Positions 26,052 through 35,240 of a stretch of DNA of 64,000 bases are shown here, one piece after another. The notes beneath the pieces were generated by a model, which was not told the DNA's origin, did no database searches, and saw nothing but the letters and a program-made list of their open reading frames with translations. Each line of letters starts with the position of its first letter. Positions within the stretch are counted from its first letter, which is position 1. The DNA is taken from assembly GCA_008501825.1 (NCBI GenBank), contig QQUA01000005.1, positions 1 through 64,000 of the forward strand, read 5' to 3'. The stretch is from Planctomycetota bacterium. GTDB lineage: Bacteria > Planctomycetota > UBA1135. A program made the position numbers and the translations under genes.

Positions 26052-27710
26052 TTATTGCACCTTTCCGTGGAAGATGGTGGTTGGATAGGCGGTTGCCAAG
26101 TCGATTCCTTGAACCCAAAGAGAGGCTCCGTGAAAGCCGCTCGGCAAGGACAGAAATTGATCGACTCCGCCGCTTGCGTCAGCCGTAAAGGTCAGCATTC
26201 CCAAGGGCAAGCCGACGTTCAGCAATCCGAACTGGGTGGGAATCGGTCCCTGACCGTTTTGGGAAAAGGCGATCAGCAGGTCTCCGCCGGGAGTGGCTCC
26301 CTCTACCGTCAGTCGGGTGTCTTGGCCGGCGATCAATGGATTTAATTCCAAAACCGCTCCGCGATTCGCCAAATCATGGACATAAACATCTTCCCGGCCA
26401 TTGTGATCGTCGGGAACCAAGTTATCCCGGGAAGCAAAGGCCAGGTATCGACCTGTTTCGGATAGCCGAATGGTCTCGAAGGGTGTTGAATTCTCTTCGT
26501 GAGGCTTGCCGTTGCTGTTTACGCTGAGAATGCGGGTTACGCCGGTGGGGAAATCGTGACCAAAAATCTGACCCAGGCTCGAGTAACTGCGATGGCTTTT
26601 AATCAGGTTGGGATCGTAGCTTTGAAAAGCCACCGACAGGCCGTCGGCGGCTGCAGCGGCCATCTCCACGTCTGTTTGAGAAATCTGGCCGTCGGAACCA
26701 ACGGATCCCAACTGGAACAAACCCGTTGCCCGTTCCCAGGAGAACAATTGATCCCCGGTGATGTCGTGTCCTAAATTGGTTGAGTTGGAAAGAAAAAATA
26801 CTTTGGTCCCATCTCGGGAAATCGTGGGATATCTTGCTCCTAAGTTGGCTCCTTCTCCGGAAACGGTTTCGCTGACTCTTTCCGTGGTCCCGGCGAGGCG
26901 ATCGTGGAGAAAGACGTCAAATTTATTGTTGAAGTCGTTGGCTACCAACTGGTCCGAATCGCTCCAAAAAACAAGGGACTGGCCGTCACCGGAAATCCGG
27001 CTGCCTCCTGTGAGGTAGACCGGCGCAACGGTGGGGCTCAGATAGCTGCCTTTGTTCAATTCAAGTCCCTGAGGGTCAACGCTGATTCTCGTCGTGGTGC
27101 CCAGGGCTCGATCACGAAGAAAAACATCGCTTGTCCAATTGTTGTCATTCGGTACCAAGTCTTCGGCAAAGGATTGAAACAAAACGAAGCGGCCGTCGTC
27201 GCTGATCGAAGGGCTGGCGGAATTGTGGTCTCCATCCTGTCCGGAGAGATTCGCGCTGATGAGTTCCATCGTTCCGTTTTGACGGTCGAACAGAAGGATG
27301 TCGTAGTAAAGGTTTGAAGTCCCCGGCGACAAATTGGTCGCGTTGCTCTCAAAGCACACGAAGCGGCCGTCCGGCGTCATGGCCGGCCGCCTATTGGATC
27401 CATTGGCATTCAAACCTGCCGCAGTTTGAGAGATCCAATGGGTGGTTTGGGCTTTTCGGTCGCGCAGGAACACGTCATGGAGACTGTTGTTGTCTCCGGC
27501 AACCAAGTTCGATGCCTCGGAGTAGAAGAGAACCAAGTTCCCGTCGGCGCTGATGGCACCTGGATAGCTGGCACCATTGGAATCGCCGCCGGTTTGAGAC
27601 ACACTGATTCGCTCCGTAACCGGCAATTGGGCTGCGGAAAGCGGGGTTAGGCCAAAGGCGAAGAGAAGCGCGCCAAGGACGAAGGAATGATTCAGGTTGA
27701 GGTTCAACAT
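26052..27710 (-). CDS. Secreted PD40/TolB-type propeller protein, paralogue B
   Basis: A 552-residue exported protein, signal peptide to SAAQ, followed by LPVTERISVSQTGGDSNG, which repeats almost word for word the start of the protein at 22001-23650. PD40 blades (SADGNLVLFYSEASNLVAG, DGRFVCFESNATNLSPG and similar) and the C-terminal module with WVQGIDLATAYPTTIFHG also match. The two genes face each other in opposite orientation. The ATG at 27710 is used; an in-frame TTG lies 9 bases upstream. Function unknown. Confidence 0.8.
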   Translation of the reverse strand: MLNLNLNHSFVLGALLFAFGLTPLSAAQLPVTERISVSQTGGDSNGASYPGAISADGNLVLFYSEASNLVAGDNNSLHDVFLRDRKAQTTHWISQTAAGLNANGSNRRPAMTPDGRFVCFESNATNLSPGTSNLYYDILLFDRQNGTMELISANLSGQDGDHNSASPSISDDGRFVLFQSFAEDLVPNDNNWTSDVFLRDRALGTTTRISVDPQGLELNKGSYLSPTVAPVYLTGGSRISGDGQSLVFWSDSDQLVANDFNNKFDVFLHDRLAGTTERVSETVSGEGANLGARYPTISRDGTKVFFLSNSTNLGHDITGDQLFSWERATGLFQLGSVGSDGQISQTDVEMAAAAADGLSVAFQSYDPNLIKSHRSYSSLGQIFGHDFPTGVTRILSVNSNGKPHEENSTPFETIRLSETGRYLAFASRDNLVPDDHNGREDVYVHDLANRGAVLELNPLIAGQDTRLTVEGATPGGDLLIAFSQNGQGPIPTQFGLLNVGLPLGMLTFTADASGGVDQFLSLPSGFHGASLWVQGIDLATAYPTTIFHGKVQ

Positions 27711-27728
27711 GGTTTGCAATGGATGGGT

Positions 27729-30029
27729 TTACCAAGGCGGTCCGGTGAACCAGAACTCCATCGGAGGCTGTTGCCGGGCGGCATCTTCCGCCGCCAACCG
27801 CAGCCGAAGCGACTGGGTGCTTTCCTTTTCGGGCGCAGGTGCTTGAGCCACGGTGGCCAGCCATGCTTGGCTTTCGGGATCGTCCGCCGCGGCCAAGATG
27901 GCTGCTAGGAAAGGCCATCGATTTTGCTGGATTTCGGGAAAAAGCAGGCGCGAAGCCTCGCCGGGTACAAGAGCGGCCATGGCCCAGGCTGAAACCAGCA
28001 AGATCGGCTCCCTTGAGGCGGAATTGACGGGTTCGGCCAGAGCCTTCCGAAATGTGGAGGAACAGTCTTGAAACAATTCCCGCCGTTCGGAGAAGCCGGC
28101 AATGAGAAGGGCCAAGGCCGGTCGTTCAAGCAACAATCGATCCCAGGCTTCCTCTGAACCGGTCAAATCTGCCGCTAGAGCCAAGATTTCCGGAGCCACA
28201 TCCGTGAACCGGCGGCGCAGTACGTGCCACGTCCCTTTTCGGGTTCCCGCCATTCCTTGGTGGAAGTGTTGAGCCACGCGATCAGCTCCCTGTTGCCAGG
28301 AAAGACCTTGCAAGCGATCTTGGCCGACTTGCAACAAGGCTTCCCAAAGGGCTTGACCGTTCAAGCCGCTTTCGGTTTGTCGCTGTTGCCGCCGGTAGTG
28401 CCGGAACACTTCTCCGAAGAAAGGAGAAGGAGCTTGGGCTGCCGCTTGTCGGCTTTCTTTGCTGAGGGACCCGCTCATGGCTTCCCTTAGAAAAAAGTCG
28501 GCCTGCTCTTTCATGGCCGGGAATTCCACTTCGAATTCCAAGGACATTTGAATTTGAAAATTATGAAGTTCTTGATGTTGTTTTACCGAGCGGATTCTGC
28601 CGCTGTATTCACCCAATCGAAGATCCAGTAGATCATTTTCTCGAAGGAATTTAAGTACATAGGGTCCGGGCGCAAACTCGTAGTCCTCCTTGGCTATCTG
28701 GGGCAAAGCCGCCGCTAAATCTGAAATGGCAAGATTTGCCGGCAATCCCTCCCCTTTTTGAGGAAAGTACCGGCTTACATAGGAGTTATAGGAACCGAAA
28801 AAGCGTCCGGCCGGTGCCCCCAAAGCCCAACCGAGGTGAGCTCCTTGCGCTTTTCTTTCCCCGTTGAGGTAAATTTCAGTTGCCCTCGGTTCGACTCGAA
28901 TGGAGTAATAGCGCATCACGCGCATGCCTCCTAAGGCGATTTGAACCGGCCCGAGAATAATCACCAGTAGTAACATCCAGCCAATAGGGCCTGGAGCGGT
29001 AAACGGCCAGGGAGCCAGATACTTCCTCCTCCGTGTAATGAAAGCGGAGGCCGGTTGGTGTAAATCGCGGGGGCGGACGGCTCTCCACAAGAAGAAAAAG
29101 AAGCCGGTGATATGTAGGGCGAGAAACAGCGAAGAAGGCAGCCAGCCGACTTGCATGCGGCGGCTTTCTCGCCAAGCCCAAGGAAGGCTAATCAGGCCGA
29201 AGCTGCACCACCACAGCAACTTCAATTCGGTTTCGGCCAGACCGAAGTAGGGCGCCGAATCCACTGGAAGCAATTGGTGCAATGGCAATAGAACCAAAAG
29301 TGCTTGCGCAAACAGCAATACCGGCCAATCCCTGAATTGGGGTCCAACCAAGGTGAATTCACTTTCGTGGCCGGCCATGACTCCGCGGCGGTTGTATTGT
29401 CGCCAGGCAGCAAAAATCAAAAGGCCGGATACCAGGAACATTGCGGCAAAGAAAACCGCAGGACCGTAAGGATTTAGATAAGTTTCCAACCACTTCGCAC
29501 AAAGTCCTCCGGCGAAAAAAGCCGGCCAACCGGCTTGGCGGCTGGCCAAAGGCCGATCGAAGGAAGTACTGAACCAAGCCGCCGCGGAGCAAACCAGAAG
29601 GCTCATGGCCAGACTATTGCACCAGTGGGAGTAGGTCGGGGGGACCACCGCTTCGCCGCCGAGTAATCCGGGAATCAGCCAACCCAACAATCCAATGCTA
29701 AAGGCGGTCCACAAAATGGCGGCCGACAAGACCACGCCGAAAAAGCTGAGGGCGATCTTCGTGCAAAAGACTTTCGCCGGAGCGACCGGCAGCAACTTGA
29801 GATATGCCCCTCTGGGTCCCATGAGATCGGCGCTGAACAGCCGAGAAGTCAAGGCCGCGGCCAGCATGGCCAAGATGGGAGAGGCTTCCACCAAGAAAAA
29901 GAAAAAAGTAAAGCCTTCTCCCGTGTCCGCCGGCCCTCGTTGCAAGGCTACGAAAGCCATGGCGGCCAAGGTCCAGGCCAGGATTGGCGTTTTGGCTAAT
30001 CGCCAGTGAAGGTTGATTAGAGTTCCCAT
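27729..30029 (-). CDS. ABC-2-like permease fused to a large C-terminal domain
   Basis: A 766-residue protein and the last gene of the second GntR-ABC unit. Many membrane spans fill residues 15-250 and 255-400. From about residue 400 there is a soluble half of about 365 residues. Its first part (PRATEIYLNGERKAQGAHLG) is likely extracytoplasmic; its last part is helical and repeat-like (WDRLLLERPALALLIAGF, ILLVSAWAMAALVPGEA). It overlaps the 247-residue permease gene by 13 bases. Such a long soluble half is unusual for an ABC permease. Substrate unknown. Confidence 0.72.
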   Translation of the reverse strand: MGTLINLHWRLAKTPILAWTLAAMAFVALQRGPADTGEGFTFFFFLVEASPILAMLAAALTSRLFSADLMGPRGAYLKLLPVAPAKVFCTKIALSFFGVVLSAAILWTAFSIGLLGWLIPGLLGGEAVVPPTYSHWCNSLAMSLLVCSAAAWFSTSFDRPLASRQAGWPAFFAGGLCAKWLETYLNPYGPAVFFAAMFLVSGLLIFAAWRQYNRRGVMAGHESEFTLVGPQFRDWPVLLFAQALLVLLPLHQLLPVDSAPYFGLAETELKLLWWCSFGLISLPWAWRESRRMQVGWLPSSLFLALHITGFFFFLWRAVRPRDLHQPASAFITRRRKYLAPWPFTAPGPIGWMLLLVIILGPVQIALGGMRVMRYYSIRVEPRATEIYLNGERKAQGAHLGWALGAPAGRFFGSYNSYVSRYFPQKGEGLPANLAISDLAAALPQIAKEDYEFAPGPYVLKFLRENDLLDLRLGEYSGRIRSVKQHQELHNFQIQMSLEFEVEFPAMKEQADFFLREAMSGSLSKESRQAAAQAPSPFFGEVFRHYRRQQRQTESGLNGQALWEALLQVGQDRLQGLSWQQGADRVAQHFHQGMAGTRKGTWHVLRRRFTDVAPEILALAADLTGSEEAWDRLLLERPALALLIAGFSERRELFQDCSSTFRKALAEPVNSASREPILLVSAWAMAALVPGEASRLLFPEIQQNRWPFLAAILAAADDPESQAWLATVAQAPAPEKESTQSLRLRLAAEDAARQQPPMEFWFTGPPW

Positions 30030-30760
30030 GCTTCCTCACGAATCGGGAAGAAATCCGCTCCCATCCGGTTTGCCAGTTGCTTCAGGTGTCGGGCGATGTA
30101 ATAGACCACCGGTGCAATCACTACGCCGGGCAAGAACAGCATCGTGGAGCTTTCGCGAAACCAGGACGGTTCCTTTCCACTCTGCACTCCTTGCTTCAGG
30201 AGGAAGATCCAATAAAAGAGCCCGAGGATGAAGACTGCGCTGGCGCTTGCGATTTCCCATTTGGAAGATTTGACTTCCACTTCCTTGCGGGAAACTGCGG
30301 ACTGAAACCAAAGGGTTGTCCAAAAGGCAAAGACCGGAAAGAAAAACAAGTTGAACCAAGGCCAGGAGGAGTTTCCTTCCCCGTTCGCTTTCGGAGTGAA
30401 GTTCGCGCCGGCCATGGGGGCGAGGGTTTGTAATAGCCAAGTGGAAAGGCCGAACCATTCCCAAAACAAGAAGGCGATTCCGGTGAAATACAACCAACGC
30501 ACCGCCGTTTCCGCCGGCGCCAATACGGCTTTATCTCGGGTAATCGGCAGCAGCAAGAAATAGTCCACGTTTTGCCTTGATGTCATGGCCGTGACCGCGG
30601 AGGCCATTCGGGCTCCGAAGGCCAGGGCGGCCATTTCCACGAAGGCGGCCGTGGCTCCACTGCTTAGAGCGTTAAGCAAACTCGTGGCCATAAGGGCGAT
30701 CCAAAACGGGATGCTGGCCTCGAACAAGCGGTGTCGAAACAGCAGATGGAAAGCTCTCAT
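30017..30760 (-). CDS. ABC-2-like permease subunit
   Basis: A 247-residue membrane protein with about six predicted spans (for example FWIALMATSLLNALSSGATAA, LYFTGIAFLFWEWFGLSTWLL and AVFILGLFYWIFLLKQ). It starts inside the stop of the ATPase gene (ATGA) and overlaps the long permease. It is expected to form the channel with it. No recognisable substrate-specific motif. Confidence 0.75.
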   Translation of the reverse strand: MRAFHLLFRHRLFEASIPFWIALMATSLLNALSSGATAAFVEMAALAFGARMASAVTAMTSRQNVDYFLLLPITRDKAVLAPAETAVRWLYFTGIAFLFWEWFGLSTWLLQTLAPMAGANFTPKANGEGNSSWPWFNLFFFPVFAFWTTLWFQSAVSRKEVEVKSSKWEIASASAVFILGLFYWIFLLKQGVQSGKEPSWFRESSTMLFLPGVVIAPVVYYIARHLKQLANRMGADFFPIREEAWEL

Positions 30761-31638
30761 GCCCGTTCGCTACCTCTCACCATGGCAAGGAAGATGTCTT
30801 CCAGGGGAAGGGAAAAGCTCTCCGTCGCGGATAAGGCTTCCTGCGGCAGTTTCGTTACGTTCCGGATGACCACCGTAGTGGCCAAATCGCCAACGTCCAA
30901 CTTCAGGATTTCGCCCTGTTCGAACTGCGATTTGTTTTGCTTCCATAGTTCGGTGGGCATGCGCAGCCGGCGAATCTGTTCCTGCAAGGTTTCCAAGGGC
31001 TCGAAGGCCACCAGGGTTCCTTGATCCATGACCGCTACGTGGGAAGCGATTCGCTCCACGTCCGTAACGATGTGGGTGGAAAACACCAGGCTGCGGTTCG
31101 GATCGGAAAGAAAATCCGCCAATTGCTTAAGTAGCAAGCGCCTGGCGGCTACGTCCAAACCGGAGCCGGGTTCATCCAGAATCAGCAACTCTGGATCTTG
31201 GGCCAAGGCCAAAGCCAGAGCGAATCGCCGTTGCTGGCCTTTGGAAAGTTGACCGACTTTGCTTTCCAGAGGAACCTCCCAAAGGGTTTGAATTTCCTTT
31301 TCTCGGTCCTGCCTCCAATTCGGATAGAGCCGGCGATGAAAGTGCATGAGTTCTGAAACTCTCATCCAGGAAGGAAGCAAGTTTTGCTCCGCCACGAAAG
31401 CCACTCGTGCCCGGGTTTCCGGGGGCAAGGTCCATGAAGATGCACCGAGCAAGCGGCATTCCCCGGCACTGACTGGAGTCAGGCCAAGCAGCATTCGAAG
31501 GAGAGTGCTCTTGCCGGCTCCGTTAGGTCCTAGCAGGGCGCAGGCCGTACCTTGAGGAAGTTGCCAGTCCACCCGATCGACCGCGGTTTTGTCCCCGAAA
31601 CGTCGTTCCAGGCCGTTGCTTTGCAGGACCGTTTTCAT
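30757..31638 (-). CDS. ABC transporter ATP-binding protein (YtrB-like)
   Basis: A 293-residue ATPase. Walker A GPNGAGKST is at 37-45, signature LSKGQQRRFALALA about 135-148 and Walker B LLILDEPGSGLD about 155. The C-terminus is the extended tail seen in GntR-linked ABC systems. It overlaps the regulator's stop by ATGA and the permease start by ATGA. It resembles the ATPase at 4270-5169, showing that the window holds two separate modules of the same kind. Confidence 0.92.
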   Translation of the reverse strand: MKTVLQSNGLERRFGDKTAVDRVDWQLPQGTACALLGPNGAGKSTLLRMLLGLTPVSAGECRLLGASSWTLPPETRARVAFVAEQNLLPSWMRVSELMHFHRRLYPNWRQDREKEIQTLWEVPLESKVGQLSKGQQRRFALALALAQDPELLILDEPGSGLDVAARRLLLKQLADFLSDPNRSLVFSTHIVTDVERIASHVAVMDQGTLVAFEPLETLQEQIRRLRMPTELWKQNKSQFEQGEILKLDVGDLATTVVIRNVTKLPQEALSATESFSLPLEDIFLAMVRGSERA

Positions 31639-32039
31639 GATTCAGATTCCTTCTTTGGGAGGAGCTTTTGGATTTCGCTTTGGACCTCGGCGAGAATTTC
31701 CTGAGGACCGAAACCAAGGCGTAGGGCTTCGATGGCCAGGCGATGAGCCAACTCTTGGACTTGTTCTTGGCGTTCTCCCGGCAACAGGGGTTGCTGGCCG
31801 TCGGCGACGAAGGCTCCCTTGCCTTGACGCCGGATCAACAGGCGTTCGTTGGCGAGCAAGTCGTAGGCTTTGACCACGGTGGTTGGATTGATGCCGAGCT
31901 GAGAAGCCAATTCACGGACCGAGGGCAATTTCTGGCCGGGCTTGAGATAGCCCCGCAGGAAGGCGGACTTGACCTCGTCGGCGATTTGCCGGTAGAGAGG
32001 CGTTCCGGAGTTTGGGTTGATGTGAAGCTGGATGTTCAA
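31635..32039 (-). CDS. GntR-family (YtrA subfamily) transcriptional regulator
   Basis: A 134-residue regulator with an N-terminal GntR winged helix (TPLYRQIADEVKSAFLRGYLK, LPSVRELASQLGINPTTVVKAYDLL, RRQGKGAFVAD) and a short helical tail. The start is a TTG at 32037-32039 whose first two bases are part of the operator half-site; no ATG lies nearby in frame. No Shine-Dalgarno is possible, so translation is likely leaderless or nearly so. It should repress the ABC operon it heads. Confidence 0.9.
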   Translation of the reverse strand: MNIQLHINPNSGTPLYRQIADEVKSAFLRGYLKPGQKLPSVRELASQLGINPTTVVKAYDLLANERLLIRRQGKGAFVADGQQPLLPGERQEQVQELAHRLAIEALRLGFGPQEILAEVQSEIQKLLPKKESES

Positions 32040-32082
32040 CTGTATGGATAGTGATAATACAGTTAAACAGCGGAGTTGTCGG
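32038..32082 (-). promoter_or_regulatory. Promoter and palindromic operator of the second GntR-ABC operon
   Basis: An 8-bp inverted repeat, AACTGTAT (32038-32045) and ATACAGTT (32057-32064), has an 11-base spacer. Read on the minus strand, a plausible promoter is -35 CCGACA (32077-32082), 17-base spacer, -10 TATTAT (32054-32059). The predicted transcript start (near 32047) is about 8 bases before the TTG start codon. The operator covers the -10 and reaches the start codon, as in the first module, but its sequence differs. Confidence 0.7.
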
Positions 32083-32153
32083 CTTTTTTTCTCGAAAACT
32101 GGTTTCGAGTAACCGCGAGCGGCCTGATTCGTGTTCCTAAATAGGTTGCTGCA

Positions 32154-32160
32154 AAGGAGA
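32154..32160 (+). promoter_or_regulatory. Ribosome-binding site that selects the second ATG
   Basis: AAGGAGA is 7 bases before the ATG at 32168 but only 1 base before the ATG at 32162. The spacing points to 32168 as the start of the following gene. Confidence 0.7.
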
Positions 32161-32167
32161 CATGGAA

Positions 32168-32899
32168 ATGAGATCGGGTTGGCTTTGGATGAGCTCGCTG
32201 CTTGGCTTTGGCCTCGTCGGCGGTTGGGAATCAGCCGGTCTGGACTTAGTCGGTCTGGACTCAGATGGCAGAGAATCCGCTGAGGGCCGCCTCCGACCAG
32301 GGTCTAGTGGAATCCGCCTTCAGGCGGAGGAGCGGGACTTGCCACGGGATCTGGTGGCTTGGGCCAAAGCTCCAGGATCGAAAAAGGAGCCGGGGGCGGT
32401 TCTGGCCGCTGGCTTGCCGGTGGACATCGTGGCCGAAAAGGGATCCTGGATTCAACTTCGTTGCCATCTTTGGGTGGCCAAGGCCGAGATCGAGGGTGAA
32501 GCTCAAGGGTCACGGCTTGCTGCCGTGGCGGAGTTGCTTGGCCGGCAAAAAGGTCTTGAAGATCGGTTGCTTCTACCGGATTTGCGGCTTCTGGAAGCCC
32601 GCCAGATCCAGGCCAAAATCCACGGCAGTCAAGCCGAGTTGCGCTACGCCGTCAGCGCTCGAAACGAAGGAGACTGGAGGCTGACGGAGCCGTGGGTAGA
32701 AATGCGGCTTTTAGATCGACGGGGAAAGGTGCTGGCGAGCGCGAGGGCGAAATTGAAATCCTCCTCCGAACTGGAGGTGGGTCAAGAAGGGAGTTGGGAA
32801 ATCCGCTTTCGACTGACCCGGAATCAGTTGAAGGCCTACCACCGGAAGCGCTTTCGATTGGACTTCTTTTTGCCGGGTCTGGAAAATGCTTCCAAGTAA
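32168..32899 (+). CDS. Exported protein with SH3-like segment, function unknown
   Basis: A 243-residue protein. Residues 1-20 (MRSGWLWMSSLLGFGLVGG) look like a signal peptide. Around residues 65-110 the pattern VLAAGLPVDIVAEKGSWIQLRCHLWVAKAEI recalls bacterial SH3 (SH3b) domains, with a Gly-Ser-Trp core. The C-terminal about 100 residues (RYAVSARNEGDWRLTEPWVEMRLLD...) look like an FxLYD-type beta-sandwich. The next gene begins 14 bases before this stop. No enzyme motif was seen. Cell-wall binding is only a guess. Confidence 0.65.
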   Translation: MRSGWLWMSSLLGFGLVGGWESAGLDLVGLDSDGRESAEGRLRPGSSGIRLQAEERDLPRDLVAWAKAPGSKKEPGAVLAAGLPVDIVAEKGSWIQLRCHLWVAKAEIEGEAQGSRLAAVAELLGRQKGLEDRLLLPDLRLLEARQIQAKIHGSQAELRYAVSARNEGDWRLTEPWVEMRLLDRRGKVLASARAKLKSSSELEVGQEGSWEIRFRLTRNQLKAYHRKRFRLDFFLPGLENASK

Positions 32900-33617
32900 G
32901 GCCGTCTTCCCTCCAACGGACACTCCTTCCTTGACTTCCAGCAAGCACCAATTTCCCCACCGGCCCTACCAGCCTTTGGACCCGGGTTGTTCCAGTGAAC
33001 ATGCCGCCGTTGCTTTTTTCAACAGCATGAAGCTGAGGCGTAGCGTGCGAGCTTTTTCCGATCGACCGGTGAGCCGGGAAACCATCGAAAAACTGATCCT
33101 TACCGCCGGCAGTGCTCCTTCCGGGGCCAATAAACAAGGCTGGCGCTTCGTCGCGGTTTCTGATCCTGTGATGAAACGAAAGATCCGCTTGGCGGCGGAA
33201 CAGGAGGAACGGGAGTTTTACGGCGGGCGAGCCAGTCAGGAGTGGTTGCAAGATTTGGAGCCCTTTGAGACCAATCCGGAAAAGCCTTTTTTGGAAACGG
33301 CACCGTGGTTGATCGTGGTCTTCTATCAACAAAAAACCGAAGACGGAAAAAAGGTCTACTACCCCTTGGAGTCGGTTGGGCTTGCCAGCGGCTTCCTATT
33401 GGCCGCTATTCACCAAGCCGGCCTGGCCAGCTTGACGCACACCCCGAGTCCGATGAAGTTTCTGGCCCAAATCTTGGGGAGACCCGAGAATGAACGACCG
33501 TTTTTATTGATTCCTCTCGGCTATCCGGCGGCGGATTGTGAAGTGCCGGACATCGCCAAGAAATCTTTGGACGAGATTGCCGTTTTTCTGGAATCCTGCC
33601 CCGAAGGAGAGGCTTAA
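32886..33617 (+). CDS. Nitroreductase-like flavoprotein (IYD/BluB-type)
   Basis: A 243-residue protein. SMKLRRSVRAFSDRPVSRETIEKLI and TAGSAPSGANKQGWRFVAVSD are FMN-binding features of the nitroreductase fold. The FYGGRASQEWLQDLEPFETNPEKPFLETAPWLIVVF lid segment and TPSPMKFLAQILGRPENERPFLLIPLGYP are typical of iodotyrosine-deiodinase (IYD) relatives. Such enzymes dehalogenate or reduce phenols using FMN. The ATG at 32886 overlaps the preceding gene's end. It is convergent with the Tat oxidoreductase; their stop codons overlap. Confidence 0.85.
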   Translation: MLPSKAVFPPTDTPSLTSSKHQFPHRPYQPLDPGCSSEHAAVAFFNSMKLRRSVRAFSDRPVSRETIEKLILTAGSAPSGANKQGWRFVAVSDPVMKRKIRLAAEQEEREFYGGRASQEWLQDLEPFETNPEKPFLETAPWLIVVFYQQKTEDGKKVYYPLESVGLASGFLLAAIHQAGLASLTHTPSPMKFLAQILGRPENERPFLLIPLGYPAADCEVPDIAKKSLDEIAVFLESCPEGEA

Positions 33618-34921
33618 AACTGCCAACCCGGTCGAGCTTGGCGGCTGATGAGGGCTTCGGCTTCGGACAAGCCGCCGGCTTTTTGGTGGCGCCAATTCCA
33701 GTCAATCTTGCTTTCCATGCGGTAAGCCAGATTTCCGAGCAGGGCAGCTTCGCTGAGAGGGCCGGAGTAAGAAAAATCACAACTGCTCTTTTCCCGACTC
33801 TTGCAGGCTTGAATCCATTCTTGATGATGTCCGGGAGATGAGGCCAAATACGGTTCGGGAACGGTCACGTCTTGGAATTTCTCTTCCGGGAGCAAGACGT
33901 GACGACCGTAATCGGAAAGCAGCATGCCTTTGCTGCCGATGAACAAAACGCCATCTCCCCAAGAAGGCAGCAATCCTTCTTCTTGGAATTGAGGCGGGCG
34001 TTTGCCGCCGTGATACCAGTGCAGTTGTACCGCCGGCAGCCGGCGTCCCAACGGCCCTCTTGACGGATAGCGATAGTGGACAATTTGCCATTGCGGAGCT
34101 CCTTCAGGATGGACCGGCGGTCCTTCCGCTTCGATCTCCGCCGGATGTTCCAAGTCCAAAGCCCAATGCGCCAGGTCCATGTGGTGGCAGCCCATGTCGG
34201 CGAGGGTTCCTCCGCCAAATTCCCAGTAGCGGCGCCATCCCGCCGGGTGATAGGCCGCGTGGTAATCGCAAGCGGGAGCCGGACCTAGCCAAAGGTCCCA
34301 ATGCAAGGAATCGGGAATGGCTTGAGCTTCTTCGGGGCGATGATCGGCCCACCAACTCTTTCCCACCCAGACATGGCATTCTTCAACCCGGCCGATTAGA
34401 CCACTTTGGATTTTTTCGACCACCCGGCGGTAATTCTCTCCGGCGTGGATTTGGATGCCCATTTGAGTGATGCGCCGTTTCCGGCGGGCCATCACCGTCA
34501 TCCGGCGGACTTCTTCCAGGTTATGAGCCAGGGGTTTTTCGCAGTAGACGTCCAAGCCGGCGTCCATGGCGGCTAGTGCAGCCACGGCGTGGGTGTGGTC
34601 GGGAGTGGAGATGACTACCGCATCGAGGTCCGTACGCTCCAGCATGCGGCGGAAGTCGTGGTATTGAGCTGCGTCCGGAAAGCGGGCGGCGGCTTGGCCC
34701 AGGTGACGGCTGTCGACGTCACAAAGAGCGACGATGGTTTCCGAAGCCACCCCATTCAGGTTCGCGGTACCTCGATTGGCGACCCCGATTACGCCGAGGT
34801 GTAAGCGTTCATTTGGAGACCGCCGCCGGGTGGGGGTTTGGCAACCGGCCAGGGGCAAAGCGGCGGCCAGGGCCGCGCTGCTCTGTAAGAAACGTCGACG
34901 ACTAAGTTCGGAGCTGGGCAT
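33614..34921 (-). CDS. Tat-exported Gfo/Idh/MocA family oxidoreductase
   Basis: A 435-residue protein. The twin-arginine signal SRRRFLQSSAALAAALPLAGC spans about residues 7-27. An NAD(P)-binding Rossmann domain follows (LGVIGVANRGTANLNGV, ALCDVDSRHLGQAAARFPDA), then VVISTPDHTHAVAALAAMDAGLDVYCEKPLAHNL, the classic Gfo/Idh EKP motif. The Gfo/Idh C-terminal domain ends at about residue 430. The frame is open upstream, but the ATG at 34921 precedes the Tat signal. Such exported dehydrogenases are abundant in planctomycetes and act on sugars or polyols. Confidence 0.92.
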   Translation of the reverse strand: MPSSELSRRRFLQSSAALAAALPLAGCQTPTRRRSPNERLHLGVIGVANRGTANLNGVASETIVALCDVDSRHLGQAAARFPDAAQYHDFRRMLERTDLDAVVISTPDHTHAVAALAAMDAGLDVYCEKPLAHNLEEVRRMTVMARRKRRITQMGIQIHAGENYRRVVEKIQSGLIGRVEECHVWVGKSWWADHRPEEAQAIPDSLHWDLWLGPAPACDYHAAYHPAGWRRYWEFGGGTLADMGCHHMDLAHWALDLEHPAEIEAEGPPVHPEGAPQWQIVHYRYPSRGPLGRRLPAVQLHWYHGGKRPPQFQEEGLLPSWGDGVLFIGSKGMLLSDYGRHVLLPEEKFQDVTVPEPYLASSPGHHQEWIQACKSREKSSCDFSYSGPLSEAALLGNLAYRMESKIDWNWRHQKAGGLSEAEALISRQARPGWQF

Positions 34922-35240
34922 GGGGGCGACGGCGGAGAGAGCGGCGGGAATCGACCGATCCCGCTGGACCGAGGCATTCTTGTAACCGGGAAATCTCCGC
35001 CAAAACAAGCGAATCCGCCTGAGTCGGCGTTGGAAATCTTGAAGGATAATTCAATGGAAATGAATAAGATCTTTGAATCAAATGCTTTAGGTCGGACGGT
35101 TGAGCTCGAGGTGCCATCGAAAGGAGGCTAAGAAAAACCGACGAATCGGTTACCCACCTTCAAGCCATGCTATATTTTTTTTGTACGGCTCGGCCTGCAC
35201 GCCCTCCTGTTGCACAACCCCGAGCCGGCCCTCCCTCCCA
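34922..35240. other. 319-base gap between divergent genes
   Basis: No gene is supported here. The first half (to about 35100) contains an A/T-rich stretch (35041-35090) suited to a minus-strand promoter for the Tat oxidoreductase. The second half has a -10-like TATATT at about 35170-35175 preceded by weak -35 candidates, about 65 bases before the ATG at 35241. No RNA structure was recognised. Confidence 0.45.
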
